Below, in pieces: positions 1-15,589 of a DNA stretch of 64,000 bases; the first letter of the stretch is position 1, and the number at the start of each line of letters is the position of its first letter. Position numbers and translations under genes: made by a program. The notes under the pieces were generated by a model. That model made no database searches and was not told the DNA's origin. It saw only the letters and a list, made by a program, of their open reading frames with translations. The stretch is from Paramecium sonneborni (lineage: Eukaryota; Ciliophora; Oligohymenophorea; Peniculida; Parameciidae): assembly GCA_905182985.1 (NCBI GenBank), contig CAJJDN010000106.1, positions 216,607 to 280,606 on the forward strand, given 5' to 3'.

Positions 1-72
1 AATTGTTTTGATTTTTAATTACTATTTATACGTTGAGATTTTATATGTGTGTTATATATTATAAATAAATAC

Positions 73-3000
73 ATGAACAAAGAATTATAAAAGATGAATC
101 TCTTACTTTCTGATATTGAGAAGATAAGCACTTTTCAAACCCTTTCATAATATGATTTAATGCTTAAAGCTTTTTAAACCTTAGAGATATTTATGAAAGA
201 GACTTAAACAACAGAGGGTTCTTAATTTCTACCAGATTTAATCATTAAAAGTCTTTATCATATCATGAATCATAAGTAATATCCAGATTATATTCTAATT
301 CATATTGAAAACTTAATCAAATCTATGCTTTCTTACATCTCTAAGAACATTTTTGATGATAAAATGAGCTATTTGTTTTATAAAATTATGGATCCATCTT
401 CTATTATATATTAATATAATGCTTTATCAAATAATTGGCACGATGATGTAATTATCTATACTTTTATTATAGTTTATGGCTTATTCCTATAACAAAAATC
501 CTGAATATAAATAATTCATTGATGATCTAAATGTTGGTTCTTATTTAGATTTTATACGTATATGTTAAACTACAAATAGAATGAATTGGAATAGAGGTAT
601 GATCGAAGAAAAAAATGAAGAATTTGTTAAAGTAAGAAATTTAAACGAGCTTTAAAATTCCTAAATCTATAACATTAAAAGTGGTCATTTGATGCCTATT
701 TTATCTCGTTCAGAGAATTTGAATTCAATGTTCACTTTATAGAATTAATAAGTTCTTTTAACAACTCTAAATGATAAATGGATTTTTAGTACTATTCTAG
801 ATAGAAATGTAATTTCAGATGTTGAAAATATTATTACCTATACTATTAAATTTAATATATAATTAGAAAATGAAACTAAAAATTTTGATGAATAAATAAG
901 TGCTTGTAGTCCTAGATTATCTCTATGTGGTAATCAAATCCCAAGAAAATTTAATTCAAATGAATAATTTGTTGATGATTCATATGATACACTTTATGAA
1001 TGTGATTATTAAAATAATAAGTTTTATGCTATTTTAAGACCTAGATATTCATAGAGCATGCTTTTAATTAAATTTATAAATTATTTTGGATCTATAGGAG
1101 GTTTCGAATAAATTCTAAAATTATAATCAGTTGATATTTTGGGAAATTATATACATGCAATAGGAAACATTCATGCCTAACTTTATAGATCATTTTGCCA
1201 AGAATATATTCCTAAATTATAAGGATTAAGATAAACTCTTCTTTAATCTGATGATTCAACATTACGTAGTATGGGTCAAGGTAAAATTAATATTATTTTA
1301 TATGCATTTAAATTATTATTGGATAGAATAATGAGTGAAGACTAAAGAAAAGAATGGATACAAAATCTTGGCTTAGAATTTGTAATAATATGTTTTAATT
1401 GTAAATTCTTAGATAAAAAAATTATTGGATTAAAACTTTTAACAGATATATTAAAATAGGCTTATTATGATTAATCTCATGGTTAAATTATATAATGGAT
1501 AGAGAAATAATAAATTTTGGAAAATCTATTTCATCATAATACTCACTTACAATTATTGGAAAGGACTAAAGATTTGATCAAAATCTATTTATCAATTGAT
1601 GGTGCTTTTAATTTTAATTATTTATCTATCGTTTGGAATCTCATGTAATCTAATGATAATGAATTAAGATCTATAATATTTAAATTATTTAATGATCTTG
1701 CTACAGTAATGTCAGATCAATAGGTTTATTATTTCCTTGAATAAATTCAAAAATTAGAATTAGATATAATTCTAATTGAACATGTTCAATTACTTTTTGA
1801 AATGCAGAAATAACGATTCAATTAAAAACTATTGAATAATTAAACTATGGAGATTTTATGGAATATTATTGAACATGCTGGATTACAATAAAAAACAAAA
1901 TTAGAAGATTAATCTAGAACTTATTTAATAGAATTAATAAAACTCCTTAATGTTAAAGATATTAAATTATAGATGATTTCGAAATTGATTGCAAATATAA
2001 AATAGTAGTTAGTTGAAAGTTCATCTTTAAAAATTCTTTAATAAATTATTTACAAATTCTTACCTTAAAAAATATTACAATCTAATAAGGATGTAAATTA
2101 ACGTTCTGAGGAAGACAATAAAAATGAATTTATAACAATATTTATTAAATAGGAAAAGATTCATAATACTTTAAGAGATAGTATTGAGAATTTATACATA
2201 TAGAATTAAGGTATTAATGTGAATGATGTTAATGAAAAAAATCTATATATAAATAAGTTATAAGAAAGACTTCTTGTAATTAACACTTTAATTAAAATTA
2301 ACGGAAGTGCTGCTGATATGATCGATTAATAATTTTTAGATTTAATTTGGAATAAACATATTTTAAAACCAAACTTAAATTAAGAAAGTGAGATGGTTAG
2401 TTAATGGTTTAGAAATTTGATAGAAAAGGATGAGAGTTTTAGTTCTGTTCAATTATATGAATTCTTTTAGAGACTACTTAAATAAGATTGTAAATTGAAT
2501 GAAAATGCATTTAAATGCTTTAAATCTATATTATATTATGTAAATTAGAAAGATTATAGAATTCAGAGATAATCCTTAATATTCAGATAATTATGTGATT
2601 AATATGGAAATTTGTTAAGTACAGAGAATGCAAATGATTAAGAGAAAGAAGAGTTGATGGATTATAAAATAATGGTAGATGTGAATGAAATAATAGGTAT
2701 AGAATATTTATGGTATATTGTTTTTAATTAAAAATTAGATTAAGCTGTTTAATTATTAGTGAAATTAAATTTATCATAATAAGAATAATTTATAGGATAA
2801 GTGATTTCTAAATTAAAAACAGATGATGAGCAAATTATTTTGAGATGTTTTGATATTTTAAGAGAATTGTTAAAAGAGACAGAGAGATTTGGAATAGGTT
2901 AATAATTAGCTTTAGATGGTTTGATTTAGGGAAATTAATTTATTATCAATTTAATAAAGGATGAAGATTTAGGTTTAAAAATAACAATATAGGTATATTA

Positions 3001-6000
3001 AAATTTGACAATATTTGAATTACGTAAATAAATTGCTAAAGAAATATAAATAAGTTGGTAATAAGTAAAATTGATAAGAAATGGAATCGTAATATTGGAT
3101 ACTGATAATGGAAAAACACTTAGATAATTGAATATAAAGAAGATGGATGTAATACATGTTCGCAAAAGAAATACTAAACCTATTCCAAAAGTGTCTTTAG
3201 TGGAAAATAATAAATTGTCACAAATATTTTTGAAAGTTTTAAATGATCTATTCAATTAATATTCAACAAATGGAATGATGAACTTTGTATAACATCGTTA
3301 ATTTTTAATTAAAGCTTCCAACAGTTAGAATATTTAATTAGAATAAAGATTTAAAAAATTGTTTAGTTAATAAAATATAGAAGAGTCATCTATAACATTA
3401 AATAATTTTATTTCATTTTTTGAGGATTGTTGTTTATAACATTAGATTGTTGAAGATATTTGGTGGAATTTATATGCTTTAGGATATAAGAATGATCTCT
3501 CTTTAATAAATGATGATAATTTCAAAATAGATGAATATAAATTACCTCGTTTTTAATTGGTTTAAAATTAAGAATTTTATTAGATAATGTTTGAACATCT
3601 TAGTAAAACTAATCAAATTGCTTAAGAATGTTGGAAATTATTGTGTTAATTACCAGTATTTGAATAAGCAAGATAAAGAGTTAATAATTTTGAAAATATT
3701 ATTAAGGATGAATCTTATTAATTATTATATTCATTAAAGATTATTGAATATCTTCTTTATAATAAAGATTATTGCCGATTTTTTATAATTAGATTAGGAT
3801 TTAAGTCATTATAGAATATATTGAATAATTTAGAAAAATAAAGTTGTAAAATAAGAAGACAAGTTTAGAGAATTATTTTAAAAATCTTTATTAAACACAT
3901 AGCAGCTTAATATCAATTTTAATATAATACAATATTTTAGATTTAATAAAGTGTTAAATTTCCAAAAGAAGTGACTTTAAATCTAATAGGTTAATTTAAT
4001 GATGGTAATATTTAAAAATAGGATCATAAATTTATATAAAAATTATAGGAAAGAGAGTCATTTTAGGAATTAATAAAATTCACATCAGATTTAGATATTT
4101 AATTAGATTATAAGGATTTATTAAATTATTTAATTAAAACGCCTGTAGATTTATAAGAAGATCAAAAAGTGATAGAATATGTTTTAATACTATTGACTAC
4201 AATGGTTGGTTTTAATTTAGGTAATTGTAGAAATTTCTTTATTGAAGAGATCAATGAAATCAAAGAAAGGTATAAACAATTTTTATTTGCACCTGAATAA
4301 TAAAAAATATAAAAATTCACAATAAATTCTTTGTATTTGATATATAGGAATTAAAAGGATAGAATAAGTAAACTTCTAATTGAGATTTTGAAAGAATTAT
4401 TTCCATCTAATGATGATAAAGATTCTTAATTTTATTTTGATTTATTGGCTATATTAATAGAAGAAGATAAATACAGTGATTAAGGATTAGCTAATAAAAT
4501 AATATAATAATTAAAGAATTATGAACCAAATGAATCTAGATAAAATTTATCATCTGATAAAACTCTTATAGGATTATTATCAATTTTAGAGAGTCTATGT
4601 AAGATAGATTCAAGAATCTTATCAATTTAATTAATATAGTATTTATATAAAGTACATTTATTCTGTTTTGATATGAGTTAGTTTAGTTTGAATCCTTAAA
4701 AATTAATAACTCCTAATTATGTAAAAAGTAAATCTCCAGAGAGTAGAAAAATAGTTTATCGTATAATAATACTTTATTTAAGAAAGAATTTTAACTTGTA
4801 AGAGATTGATTTATAGTCAGTGATTTATCAAGTTTCATTATATGATGGTTTTGATATTAAAATGTAAGCAAAGAGTCATCATGGATATGTTGGTATTAGA
4901 AATTTGGGATGTATTTGCTATATGAATGCAATGATACAATAATTCTTTATGACTCCAGAATTTAGATATTGTATGATGAGAGCAGATGATGAAATAGAGT
5001 AAAAAGCTATTAAATTTAAAGATGCTAATGGTTTTGAATAATATATAGATGATAATCATTTTCATCAATTTTAAAGAATGTTAGCTTATTTAGATTTAAG
5101 TGATAGATAAGATTATAATCCACTTTTATTTTGTATTACTTATAAAGATATAAACAATTAACCAGTCAATTTTTAGTTATAATAAGATACATAAGAATTT
5201 CTAAATCACTTTTTTGATAGTTTAGATAATGAATTAAAGATTTAAGGTTGGTAATAATTTATTGAAGCTATATATGGTGGGTAAATTTGTAGTCAAATGA
5301 TATGTAATGTATGTTAACGTAAAAGAGAAAAATTTGATTTATTTTATACTCTTTCTTTAAAAGTAAAAGATATTAAATCTATCCAAGAATCATTTGAAAG
5401 TATGATTAATGGAGAAGTTATTAAAGAATATTATTGTGAAGAATGTCAAAAAAAAAATGATTTTATTAAAAGATAGTGTTTATCAAATTTACCAAATGTT
5501 TTGATTATTCATTTATAAAGAATAGTTTACAATTTAGATTTATAAATGAATGAAAAATTAAGTTCATATTTAGAATTTCCTAATCTTTTAAATCTATTAT
5601 AATACACTAGAGAAGGTTTGTCTAATCAGGAATTCAAACATGATTCTTATTATTAATATAAATTAAAAGGAGTTGTTGTTCATCAAGGTACAGCATTATA
5701 AGGTCATTATTATAGTCTAATTAATATTTAAGGTGAAAAATGGTTAAAATTTAATGATTCTTTCATTGAAGAATTTGATATCAAATAATTACCAAATGAA
5801 TGTTTTGGAGGAAAATAGAATTATGATCCTTCAGAATTCTAAGGTATTGGTAGTAGCATTAATGCCTACATTTTAATTTATGAAAGAATTCAAAAAGAAA
5901 ATGTTTAACTCAAATTCTCTAATTAAAAATAAATATAAAAAATTATGTCAAAATTTTAAAATACATTTTAATAATAATAAGATTCCAATTTAATTATTAA

Positions 6001-8553
6001 TATGGACTATCAAACTATGTCTTAATAATTTATATCAGATGCATTGTATGCTGAAATTTGGTTTGATAATCATAAATTCATGATTGAAAGACATATATAT
6101 TCTGAAGAATTTTTTAGATTTGTTAAAGAGATTACAAATGTCTTTCCATATCCTTCTGATTATTAATTAATTAAAAATCTTGATCATATACCTTAATTTT
6201 TTGGCATCTACAATTAATATCAATAAGTTTAAAATGCTGAACAAATTACTAACTTCTTATATAATTTAACTTATATTGCAATAGAATTATTATCTCGATC
6301 ATCTAATCATGTTTACATTAAGGATTATGCTTTAGCCATAATTAATCTAATTAATATCGTTCCAAATAATATAAGTACTATTCTTTAACAATTATTTATT
6401 CAAAGATAACAAAGAGTTTTTAATATTTTATTATGTTCTCCCGATTCTTAAGTTAGGGAGGCCATTTAGTCAATAATGCTTCATTATTTAAATGTAATTA
6501 TTTATATCTATAATCTAATGCTAAATACTTTACATCATAATCTACAGGATTTAGATAATTATGAAGATAAATATGATTAAATGATAGTCTGTTACCTTAT
6601 TAATATTTTATAACTTCTATAAAATGATGCTGCTAAAGATTCTACAAAATTAAATCAATATTTTAATTTTTGGAAATTATTTGTTTAATCATCTTAAATT
6701 AATTTATTCTTTGCCAATTAAATAGAATTAATTTCAATATTAGCTGATTTTTATATGGGAAATTTATCTCCTACAAACTTAGAAAATACTTAATTTTATT
6801 CATTTCAAAACAAAGAAAAAACTATAGTTCATAATTAAAACATTATTGTTTCTTAATAAAATTCATTATTATAATGTTTGGATTATCTTCTATAGAATGA
6901 GTATTATCAATTAAGCAATAATGATAAAATATGTTTAAATTCCATTATTTTTTATAAAAAAGCACTAACAGAATCTGAAGAATTAGATGCCATAATATCA
7001 ATCATTTCGAAAATGGTTTTTAATAATTCTGGATTATCAAGGTGTATCATTGATATAATTTTAGAAGAAATTAATAACTCTAATTATTAGATTGTTGGAA
7101 AATATTTAAAATTCGCCTAAATATTATTAAATATTTAAGATAATAATGTACAAGAACGTATTTAAATGTTATTGGGATATCCCTAACCTAATTATTAAGA
7201 GAGTTATATCATTGGATGTTCAACAAATTTATCTTAATAATGTATAATTTATGTATCCAATACAGGATCTCTAAATGAAAATATTTCTATATTAAATTAA
7301 TTATTTTTTAATCAAAAAGCTGATTAAAATTCAGCAATTTAGATGATGAAGATGCTTTTAGAAGTAATGAATTAAAATAAAGAAGTTTTCTTTTACATTA
7401 TAAATTTACCACCTCCAAGCTATATCTATTCTAAATATACTGATTGGTTTGAAGCATTTCTAAATGAATTCTAAGTAGATTGTATCACTTAAATGGTAAT
7501 AAAAGATTCAATTTTCTTCAACAAGAAATTAGAGCTTGAATAAACTATCAAGTTATGGGAATAATTCAGGATAAATTATTAAAAAATGACTTAAATTCCA
7601 TTTTATCATCCTCTTTAACCAATCTATATTTTAGGAAATACAATTGAAACAGAATTAGTCTCAAGAGAAGCCTATATGGATAATATATTTTTAGAGACCT
7701 ATGAATCACTTGTTTATTATTTAGAATCTACTCCTACTTTAATAAGTAACTTAGCATTCCCATCTTCAATACTTACAAATAATATTCATATTCAATCTTC
7801 TAAAATCGAACCTACTTCCAATATTTTTAATATTCTGTAGAATAATTAAACAATCTAATAGAATTTTTCAAGGCCTACGCAATTTCATGAATTTGAACAA
7901 AACATAAGTTCTAATGAGATTGGTTATAATGAATAATAGTAAGTTAACAATGATTTCATTAATGAATTATAAAATAATCCGCTTCATAATTAAAAAGCTT
8001 AAAGATAAAGAGAAATGAATAAAGAAAATTAAGATTATAATAATTTGCAATAATTTTAAAAATAATAATTAATTAAATGTAATTTACCAATTTAAGTTGC
8101 CCCCTTAATGAAAAGATTTATGATCAACAATTAAACTGATTAAATTATCTATGTAATTTGCTCAATTAATAAATATCCTGATATGATGATTAATTTCATG
8201 TAAGAATATATTTGTTTATATCTTTAGATTGCCAAAAATAATATACAAAATGATTCCTCCATTTACTGTTATGCATTTGACTACTATCATGAAAATTATT
8301 CCTTAAAATGAATGGGGAATCTATGATATCGCTTTAGACATAAATTCTAACAATTTACAAAAAAAGAACTAAGGAAAAAATCAATAATAATAGTATTTTA
8401 ATCACTTATTTTAGAGTTAAAGGTAAGGTTGAAGTACCTTAAAAACCAATTGAAAAATCAAACTTAACCAATGAAATTTAATGTCCTTAATGTACATTGT
8501 TGTAGTCTTCTTCTAATTCTTTATGTGAACTTTGTGGTTTTAGCTTTTAGTGA
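73..8553 (+). CDS. Giant ubiquitin-specific protease (USP, peptidase C19)
   Basis: About 2,801 residues in four exons; introns at 448-472, 8200-8227 and 8393-8414. The start is the first ATG after an in-frame TGA at 34-36; a second in-frame ATG lies at 94. The catalytic domain spans roughly residues 1590-1910. Its Cys box reads VGIRNLGCICYMNA, with the nucleophile near Cys1607. Its His box reads GVVVHQGTALQGHYYS, with His1870, followed by WLKFNDS. The last 22 residues form a RanBP2/NZF-like zinc finger with CPxC and CxxC pairs. The 1,600 residues before the domain look helical, as in USP9X/USP34/USP24-type enzymes. Expected role: cysteine protease removing ubiquitin from proteins. Which large-USP subfamily it belongs to cannot be settled here. 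Confidence 0.9.
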
Positions 8554-9299
8554 ATATTGTAGTTTTTTTATTATTAATAATAATAAATATTATTCTTTAA
8601 CCATGTATCTAGATTTAAAATAATTGATCTTTTAATATTTTACATTTGATGTTATATGTATTTAGATATTTTTAAAGTTGATATTGAATATTTATAAGTA
8701 ATGAAAAACCTATTATAAAAATAGGTATTTTTGTTAAACTTTTAAGTTTATAGTTTATAAAATTAACCAAAAAACTTAAGATGTCTTGGTAAATTACTTC
8801 ATCTCTATAGTAAGCTTTTGAAAATCTAATTGTTTTTTTTAAATAAACTGATAAATTCTATGAATAATTTTATTTTTTAAATTGAAATAAGTACATCAAT
8901 TATCTAATAAACATATTATTTCTTTCAATTAATCTTTACTTTTTTATGGAATTTTTTAAATAGTAGAGAACTTGATGAGTTTATTATGTTTAATATTAAT
9001 TATCACATAAATAATTTTTTGATATTTTAAAAAATTAATTAATTAGAAGAATTGGAGAAAAACAAAAATTTTTAACTGTTTTTCAATTCAAAAAGACTTT
9101 AAAAGTTAAGAAGTAGGTGATTCTGAGATTAAACAGTTTCAAAATTACAACAATCCTTACTAATATATTGGACTTCTTTTATAATATAAATATAAGCATA
9201 TAAATGAATTAATTCACTACCTAATTTCTTATGATTATTAATTCTTAATATATATTGTATAGTTATGTTCTATTTAAAAAATAAAGAATCAATTAATAG
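8554..9299. other. AT-rich spacer, no gene seen
   Basis: No convincing coding frame on either strand. A short perfect hairpin (arms ACCTATT and AATAGGT, near 8708-8727) is present; its function is unknown. Confidence 0.5.
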
Positions 9300-9568
9300 T
9301 CAAATTATGATATTCAATTAATATAATCTATTTTGTTTATAAGTTGTTCCTTAAGCAATATCAAATTCTATTTTTTTCCTAAGTTTATCTATTATTTTAT
9401 TATAATTTTCTAAAAATTTTACAAATATAATTTTATAATTAAAAAATTGTGCTTACTTCTTAAAAATTAGAGACTGTTTTTTGATAAGAATTAAAAAGGC
9501 TTCCATCTGGGCTTTAAATAGTAATATAATAGTAACAAATAATATTTTGAAAATTTAAATTGATTCAT
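9300..9568 (-). CDS. Possible small hypothetical protein
   Basis: A 69-residue model is obtained only by removing two introns, 9512-9536 (25 nt, AAG acceptor) and 9389-9422 (34 nt, long for this genome). The product would include FPDGSLFNSYQKTVSNFQ and KLRKKIEFDIAQGTTYKQ, which read like real protein, but no family is recognised. The long second intron and lack of homology make the model weak; it may be a gene remnant between the USP and centrin genes. Confidence 0.3.
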
Positions 9569-9758
9569 GAAATTGTCACCTATCTAAAATATTTATTTAA
9601 TTTTCAAATTTTAAGAAGTTGAAGAATTATAAAATTAAAAGTAAATAATCTAAAAAGCTTTGGATAAGGTAAAATAATGTTTATTATAATTGCCTATTAT
9701 ATAAATGATATTTTAACATGTTTTTTTATATTAATTATTTTTCAAATTTCAAAATTTA

Positions 9759-10336
9759 ATGAGTAAAAAACAATAAGCCCCAGTAGCATAAAAACCAGTT
9801 GGGAAATAATAATAAGTGAATAGAAAGCCATAAGATAGGTAAAAATGAAAAAATAATTGATAGACCAGGATTGACAGAAGATGAAATAGAAGAAATAAAA
9901 GAAGCCTTCAATTTATTTGATACAGAAGGGACAGGTAGAGTAGATCCAAGAGAGTTAAAAGCTGCTATGTAGAGTTTAGGATTTGATCAAAAGAATCCAA
10001 CAATTTTCAATATGATTGCTGAATTAGAAAATGAAGGAACTGATATTGATTTTGATTAATTTTTGGATGCTATAACTTCAAAATTAGGAAATAGAGAATC
10101 TAGAGATGGTATCAATAAAATATTTGATTTATTTGATGATGATGGTAGTAATGCAATTAATTTGAATAACTTGAAAAGAGTATCATATTTAAATTAAATA
10201 AAATTAGGTAGCTAGAGAGTTGGGAGAAACAATGACAGCTGAAGAATTAGCAGAAATGTTAGAAAGAGCAGCTTCAAATGGAAGAGAAATCTCAAGAGAA
10301 GACTTTTATAATATTATGGTGAAAAGAACATTCTGA
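9759..10336 (+). CDS. Centrin-family EF-hand protein
   Basis: 174 residues, introns at 9839-9863 (25 nt) and 10180-10207 (28 nt). After a Gln-rich tail of about 27 residues comes the centrin signature [19 protein letters not shown]-hand 1 (loop about residues 46-57, [12 protein letters not shown]) looks able to bind calcium. Loop 2 is degenerate. Loop 3 ([12 protein letters not shown]) has Asn in place of the final acidic residue, and loop 4 is degenerate. The segment [18 protein letters not shown] is typical of centrins. Centrins act at basal bodies and, in Paramecium, also in the contractile infraciliary lattice; the sequence alone does not say which. The Mpv17-type gene starts 42 nt downstream. 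Confidence 0.92.
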
Positions 10337-10377
10337 TAAATATAATTCATTTTAACAGTTAATTATTTTATTAAATT

Positions 10378-10996
10378 ATGTAATTCCTTGCAAAATACAA
10401 CTCTCTTTTATAACAATATCCTTTACTAACAAAATCAGTGACTGGAGGTATCAAACAATATTTAAATATATAGGATTTATGTTCTTTGCTGGAGATGCTG
10501 TAGTATAAATAATGGAATAATAAATTGCTAAAAAGAATTAATAACCACATTAATATAATTTTAGAAGATTAGGAATAGCATGGCTTATGGGTAATGTATT
10601 TATGATGCCTTTGTTTCACTATAATTTCACATATGCTTTACCCTGGTTAGTGAAAAGGTACCATATCTTAATCTAATATATTTTAGATTACCTTTTGATA
10701 CTTCAACTCCTTTTAGAGCTGCTTTAGGATCTGTTCTGATTGATCAATCTGTTTGGGCTTGTTATATATTGTGCCATTATCTGATGATTATTAATATATT
10801 AGAAAGTGGTTCCGTGTAGAAAGGACTTGATGCTATCAACAATAATTTTGTCAAAGCCATGATAACTAATTGGTAAATATGGCCAGCTGCTTAGATTATT
10901 AATTTTTGGTTAATTCCAAGACCTTATCAAGTTTTATGGGTTAACTTTATTGGATTTTTTTGGAATATTTATTTAAGTTACATATCACATAATTGA
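10378..10996 (+). CDS. Mpv17/PMP22-family membrane protein
   Basis: 187 residues, introns at 10448-10473 (26 nt) and 10658-10686 (29 nt). The family signature is at the C terminus: NWQIWPAAQIINFWLIP followed by RPYQVLWVN and WNIYLSYISHN. Upstream are the conserved GDAVVQ segment and the family's hydrophobic helices. Family members are small four-helix proteins of the inner mitochondrial or peroxisomal membrane, with proposed channel or metabolite roles; the compartment cannot be told here. The C terminus ends 28 nt from the tail-to-tail CAF-1 gene. The length matches the family (about 180-200 residues). Confidence 0.88.
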
Positions 10997-11024
10997 TTAT
11001 ACAATATAAATGTTCATAGATTAA

Positions 11025-12120
11025 TCATTATAAGTTTTCATTATTAAAGTTTTATTACTATTTTTTTTTCTTTTTTTTTTGTTAATCATCCACTGTTTTT
11101 TATTCACATTTCTCATTCTCATCAATTTCTTGATGTATCTTATCTTAATCAACTTTAATTTAATTCTATTATTATTATTATTATTTTTTTTGAGACTATT
11201 CTCCTTAAATTTTGTTATTTTATTAGGATATAAAAGGTAAGATAGTTAAATTTTAATTATTCTAATTTATTGTTTCTCCTGTAGGATTCACTTTTGGTTT
11301 TTTTATTTTATTCTATTTTTTTTAATTGTTATTACTAAAATTCATTTTAGCTTTTGGAATTTATATTTATTTAGTGTTATTTTATTATTATTTTGTAATT
11401 ACCTATAATATAGTTCCAGGATTCTATTCTTTATTTTCTAAGTTATTAAAAAATTATGAGATATAGAAAGCTTTGTAATTTTCAAAAAAGGTAGGTTCAT
11501 TTGAAGAATATTTGATATAAACAATTCCATTTTGAACTTAAGTATTATTTGCAATGCATTTATTATTTAATATTTCTTCAGGATCTTCTACTTCATCTTA
11601 TGATAAATGATTATCATCTACCAAAAAACTATCCCTTTGTTCACTTTCCTCACTTAAAACATTATCAGAATCATTAATATCTGATAGATTCTCTGCTAAT
11701 ATTTCTTCAACTTCATCCAACGAATCCTTATCATAATCAATTTAATCATCTAAAATATATTAATTTTATATTTACCTTATTAGAATGGAGCTCTAGGTCT
11801 AATTACTTAACTTAATTATACAAATTAATGTCCATTAAATTCTTTCTCAGAATCAGCAATATATATATGTATTTTTCTTATTCTAACCTATTGTTATGGA
11901 TTTATTTCTTATATTTCAATCTCATCATTATTTTCATCATTTAATGAAACTTCTATTTTTTATTCTTGCAATTACATATTAGACATTTTTTCAATCAAAG
12001 CTTCAAATTATTCCATTTTCTAAGGGGTTAATTACTTTGGCTTATATTCTTACTATTTTGATACTAATTATTGTTTCTTTTCAAAAAAGAAATGCTTGAG
12101 ATTTCTACCTGTAATTTAAG

Positions 12121-12153
<33 letters not shown>

Positions 12154-13608
12154 GAGAATTTTAATGAGTTTATTAAGGTTCATTTGTTTCTTAAACTTGT
12201 GTATCTCTTTCTAAAACTTATAAATTATTATCTTTTGGAGTAGTAATCATTTCAAATTAAGTTTACTGTTCAATTTTAGATTATTAATTTGGTATTTCTG
12301 GCATTTCTAATTTCTTAAATTTATAATTATCCAATGCTCCTTTAATAACTTTCTCTTATTTTTATTGTTCTTTCTCTTTCTTTTTATTTGATTTTTGATC
12401 TTTGACTTTTTTTTCAGTTGCTTCATTAGTTTCTGTTTAAACATTTATTTCAGAATTAATTTATTCATTTTCATTATTTTAAGTATTTTCTATTTTTTCC
12501 AAATTTTATGATTTTTATTTTTATTTAATTTAACTTGTAGATGGTTTTGTTTTAATTTCAGTCTTTTATAAAAATTTAATAGGTGTATTCTTAAATTCTA
12601 GAAGCTTTGAATCTTATTAATTATATTATTCAACAATTTCATCTTCTTCTTCTTTTTTTTTGATCATGTTAATTTTTTCTTTTAGTTTCTTAATTTAATC
12701 TATTTTATTATTTAATATAACCAAATATTCTCTTATTAAACGGATATTTTTCAACTCATTCAAATCACATACTTTTTTTAGATCATCAATCTGCCTACTT
12801 TTTAATATAACTAATGTAATATTTATTTTAGATTCTTCTATGTAATTTGGTAGATTATTACCAATTAGAGTTTGAAAAGCCTTAAAATCAAAGAATTATG
12901 CAGGTTAAATATTTTCACTTAATTCTGCCTTAAATTCTAAGAATGACTTAATCTATTCATCCCATTTTTCTAACGTCCAATTTATTATAATGTTCTTTTA
13001 TTAAATTAATTATTCAATCGTATTTTTTATTTATAGATTTATCTCAATTCTATTCTTACAACATAATCCTTCTCCAACTACTCTTAATAACATTTTTAAA
13101 TAGTATTCCTTACCAGCATCATCTTTTTAATCATAATCTTTTAATAAATCATTAATCTTTTCTTCATCTAAAACTATACTAGGAAATCCTAATTGATTTA
13201 AACCAATCTAAAATTATTCCCATTTAGCTATATTTGTACAAATTTATTCCATTTATGAACTTATTTTGTATTTTTGTTATTTTTTTTTTTCCACAATTTT
13301 TTAAGGAGATGGATCACGATAAATTTAAGCAGTTTAAGGTTGTTTTCTTTGTCTCTTTTCATTAAGAATTAGATCCGGTTAGATTTAAATGTTCTTTTGT
13401 TTTCTTTTTTCTAAGAAATGATATTTGCATATTCATACTTGAATTTTATTTATTAGAATGATTATCCTCAATATCCATTGCTTCATTTTGATTCTAATTG
13501 TCATCTTTATTGACTTATTAATCAATCTTAATTAGATCCTCCTTTTAATTTTGATCTACATTCAATTTAAATTTTACCTTGTGAACAGGGAGCAACTTCT
13601 GTTTGCAT
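11025..13608 (-). CDS. Probable chromatin assembly factor 1 large subunit (p150/CAF1A)
   Basis: 835 residues from ATG at 13608; introns at 13556-13577, 13411-13438 and 11750-11775. The middle is charged and coiled-coil-like (KER-type). A conserved block then reads IRPRAPF, followed by an acidic IDYDKDSLDEVEEI region, matching the PRNPF...DYEVDSDEEWEEEE block of CAF-1 p150. Next come further acidic stretches and a lysine/glutamine-rich tail. A run of ten TAA Gln codons precedes GRNLKHFFFEKKQ. CAF-1 deposits H3-H4 on newly replicated DNA with a PCNA-bound large subunit. The family call rests on the acidic block and architecture. The reading frame is also open upstream of this ATG, so the N terminus may be longer (see 13609-14170). 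Confidence 0.68.
12122..12151 (-). repeat. (TAA)10 glutamine microsatellite
   Basis: Ten consecutive TAA codons, plus a preceding CAA, encode 11 glutamines within the CAF-1 large-subunit gene. Only the ciliate code makes this translatable. Confidence 0.85.
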
Positions 13609-14170
13609 TTTTTTAATTTTATTTCTGAAATTAGCGGGAAAATAATTGTAGTATAACATTGTAGTTATATAGCAATCTTGTATTTTTATAACTCAAATTC
13701 AATTTTTAAAAAATTATTTTAGAGTCTTACATGATTGAATTCAACAGTCACATCTCTAAAATTCTCTTTAAAAGCTTTAGCCTATTAATCAAATACTATT
13801 AAAATCTTGTAGATATGTAGAATTTTTGAGATGATTTTTGAGATTCAGATAAAAATTATAAAATCCTTTAATCATTTTGACAATTAAATTCTATTCATAC
13901 AAATTCTTCTATTCTATCTAATAGTTGTAAATATCAATCCATTGGTTTATTTCTAAATTGAATTCTATTATTTCTAAATTATTATTTAATGAAAAATTAG
14001 ATCCTAAAGATTTAACTTAGGATAAAGATTTTTTTTAAATAATAACTATTATACTTCAAGATAGTTAATTCTAATAAAGATATCTCAAGTTTAAATTTAA
14101 TATTTGAAATTTTTTTATTCATGAAATATTAATCCTTAGTTTCTATTTAATTCATTTTTTATTTAACTAA
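13609..14170 (-). other. Coding-like stretch of unclear status between CAF-1 and kinase genes
   Basis: Minus-strand frames from about 14050 to 13640 read like protein (for example DLSQVKSLGSNFSLNN and FKENFRDVTVEFNHV). If an intron with an AAG acceptor at 13775-13796 is removed, a frame starting at ATG 13875 runs open without TGA into the CAF-1 ATG at 13608. It could therefore be an N-terminal extension of that gene. Alternatively it is a decayed separate gene or chance. No start with a clean upstream context and no domain were found. Confidence 0.3.
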
Positions 14171-15319
<1,149 letters not shown>

Positions 15320-15589
15320 GACAGTTAATAATATTAATATATATTATACAAAATATGTATATATTCCTACTCAATAGTTATATTTCAATAACAATTATTC
15401 ATATGTTAACAAAATAATTTCTAAATGATCTCTATTTATCTTTATTATTAATTTCAATATCAAAATTAATCATATCAAAAATGGATGTAAAACAAACATA
15501 TAAATTAAATATATCATTCTTTTTAAGCTTATCTAAATTATCTTTTTAAATTGATAAACAATAATTTAACATGAATTGAATTAATATCA

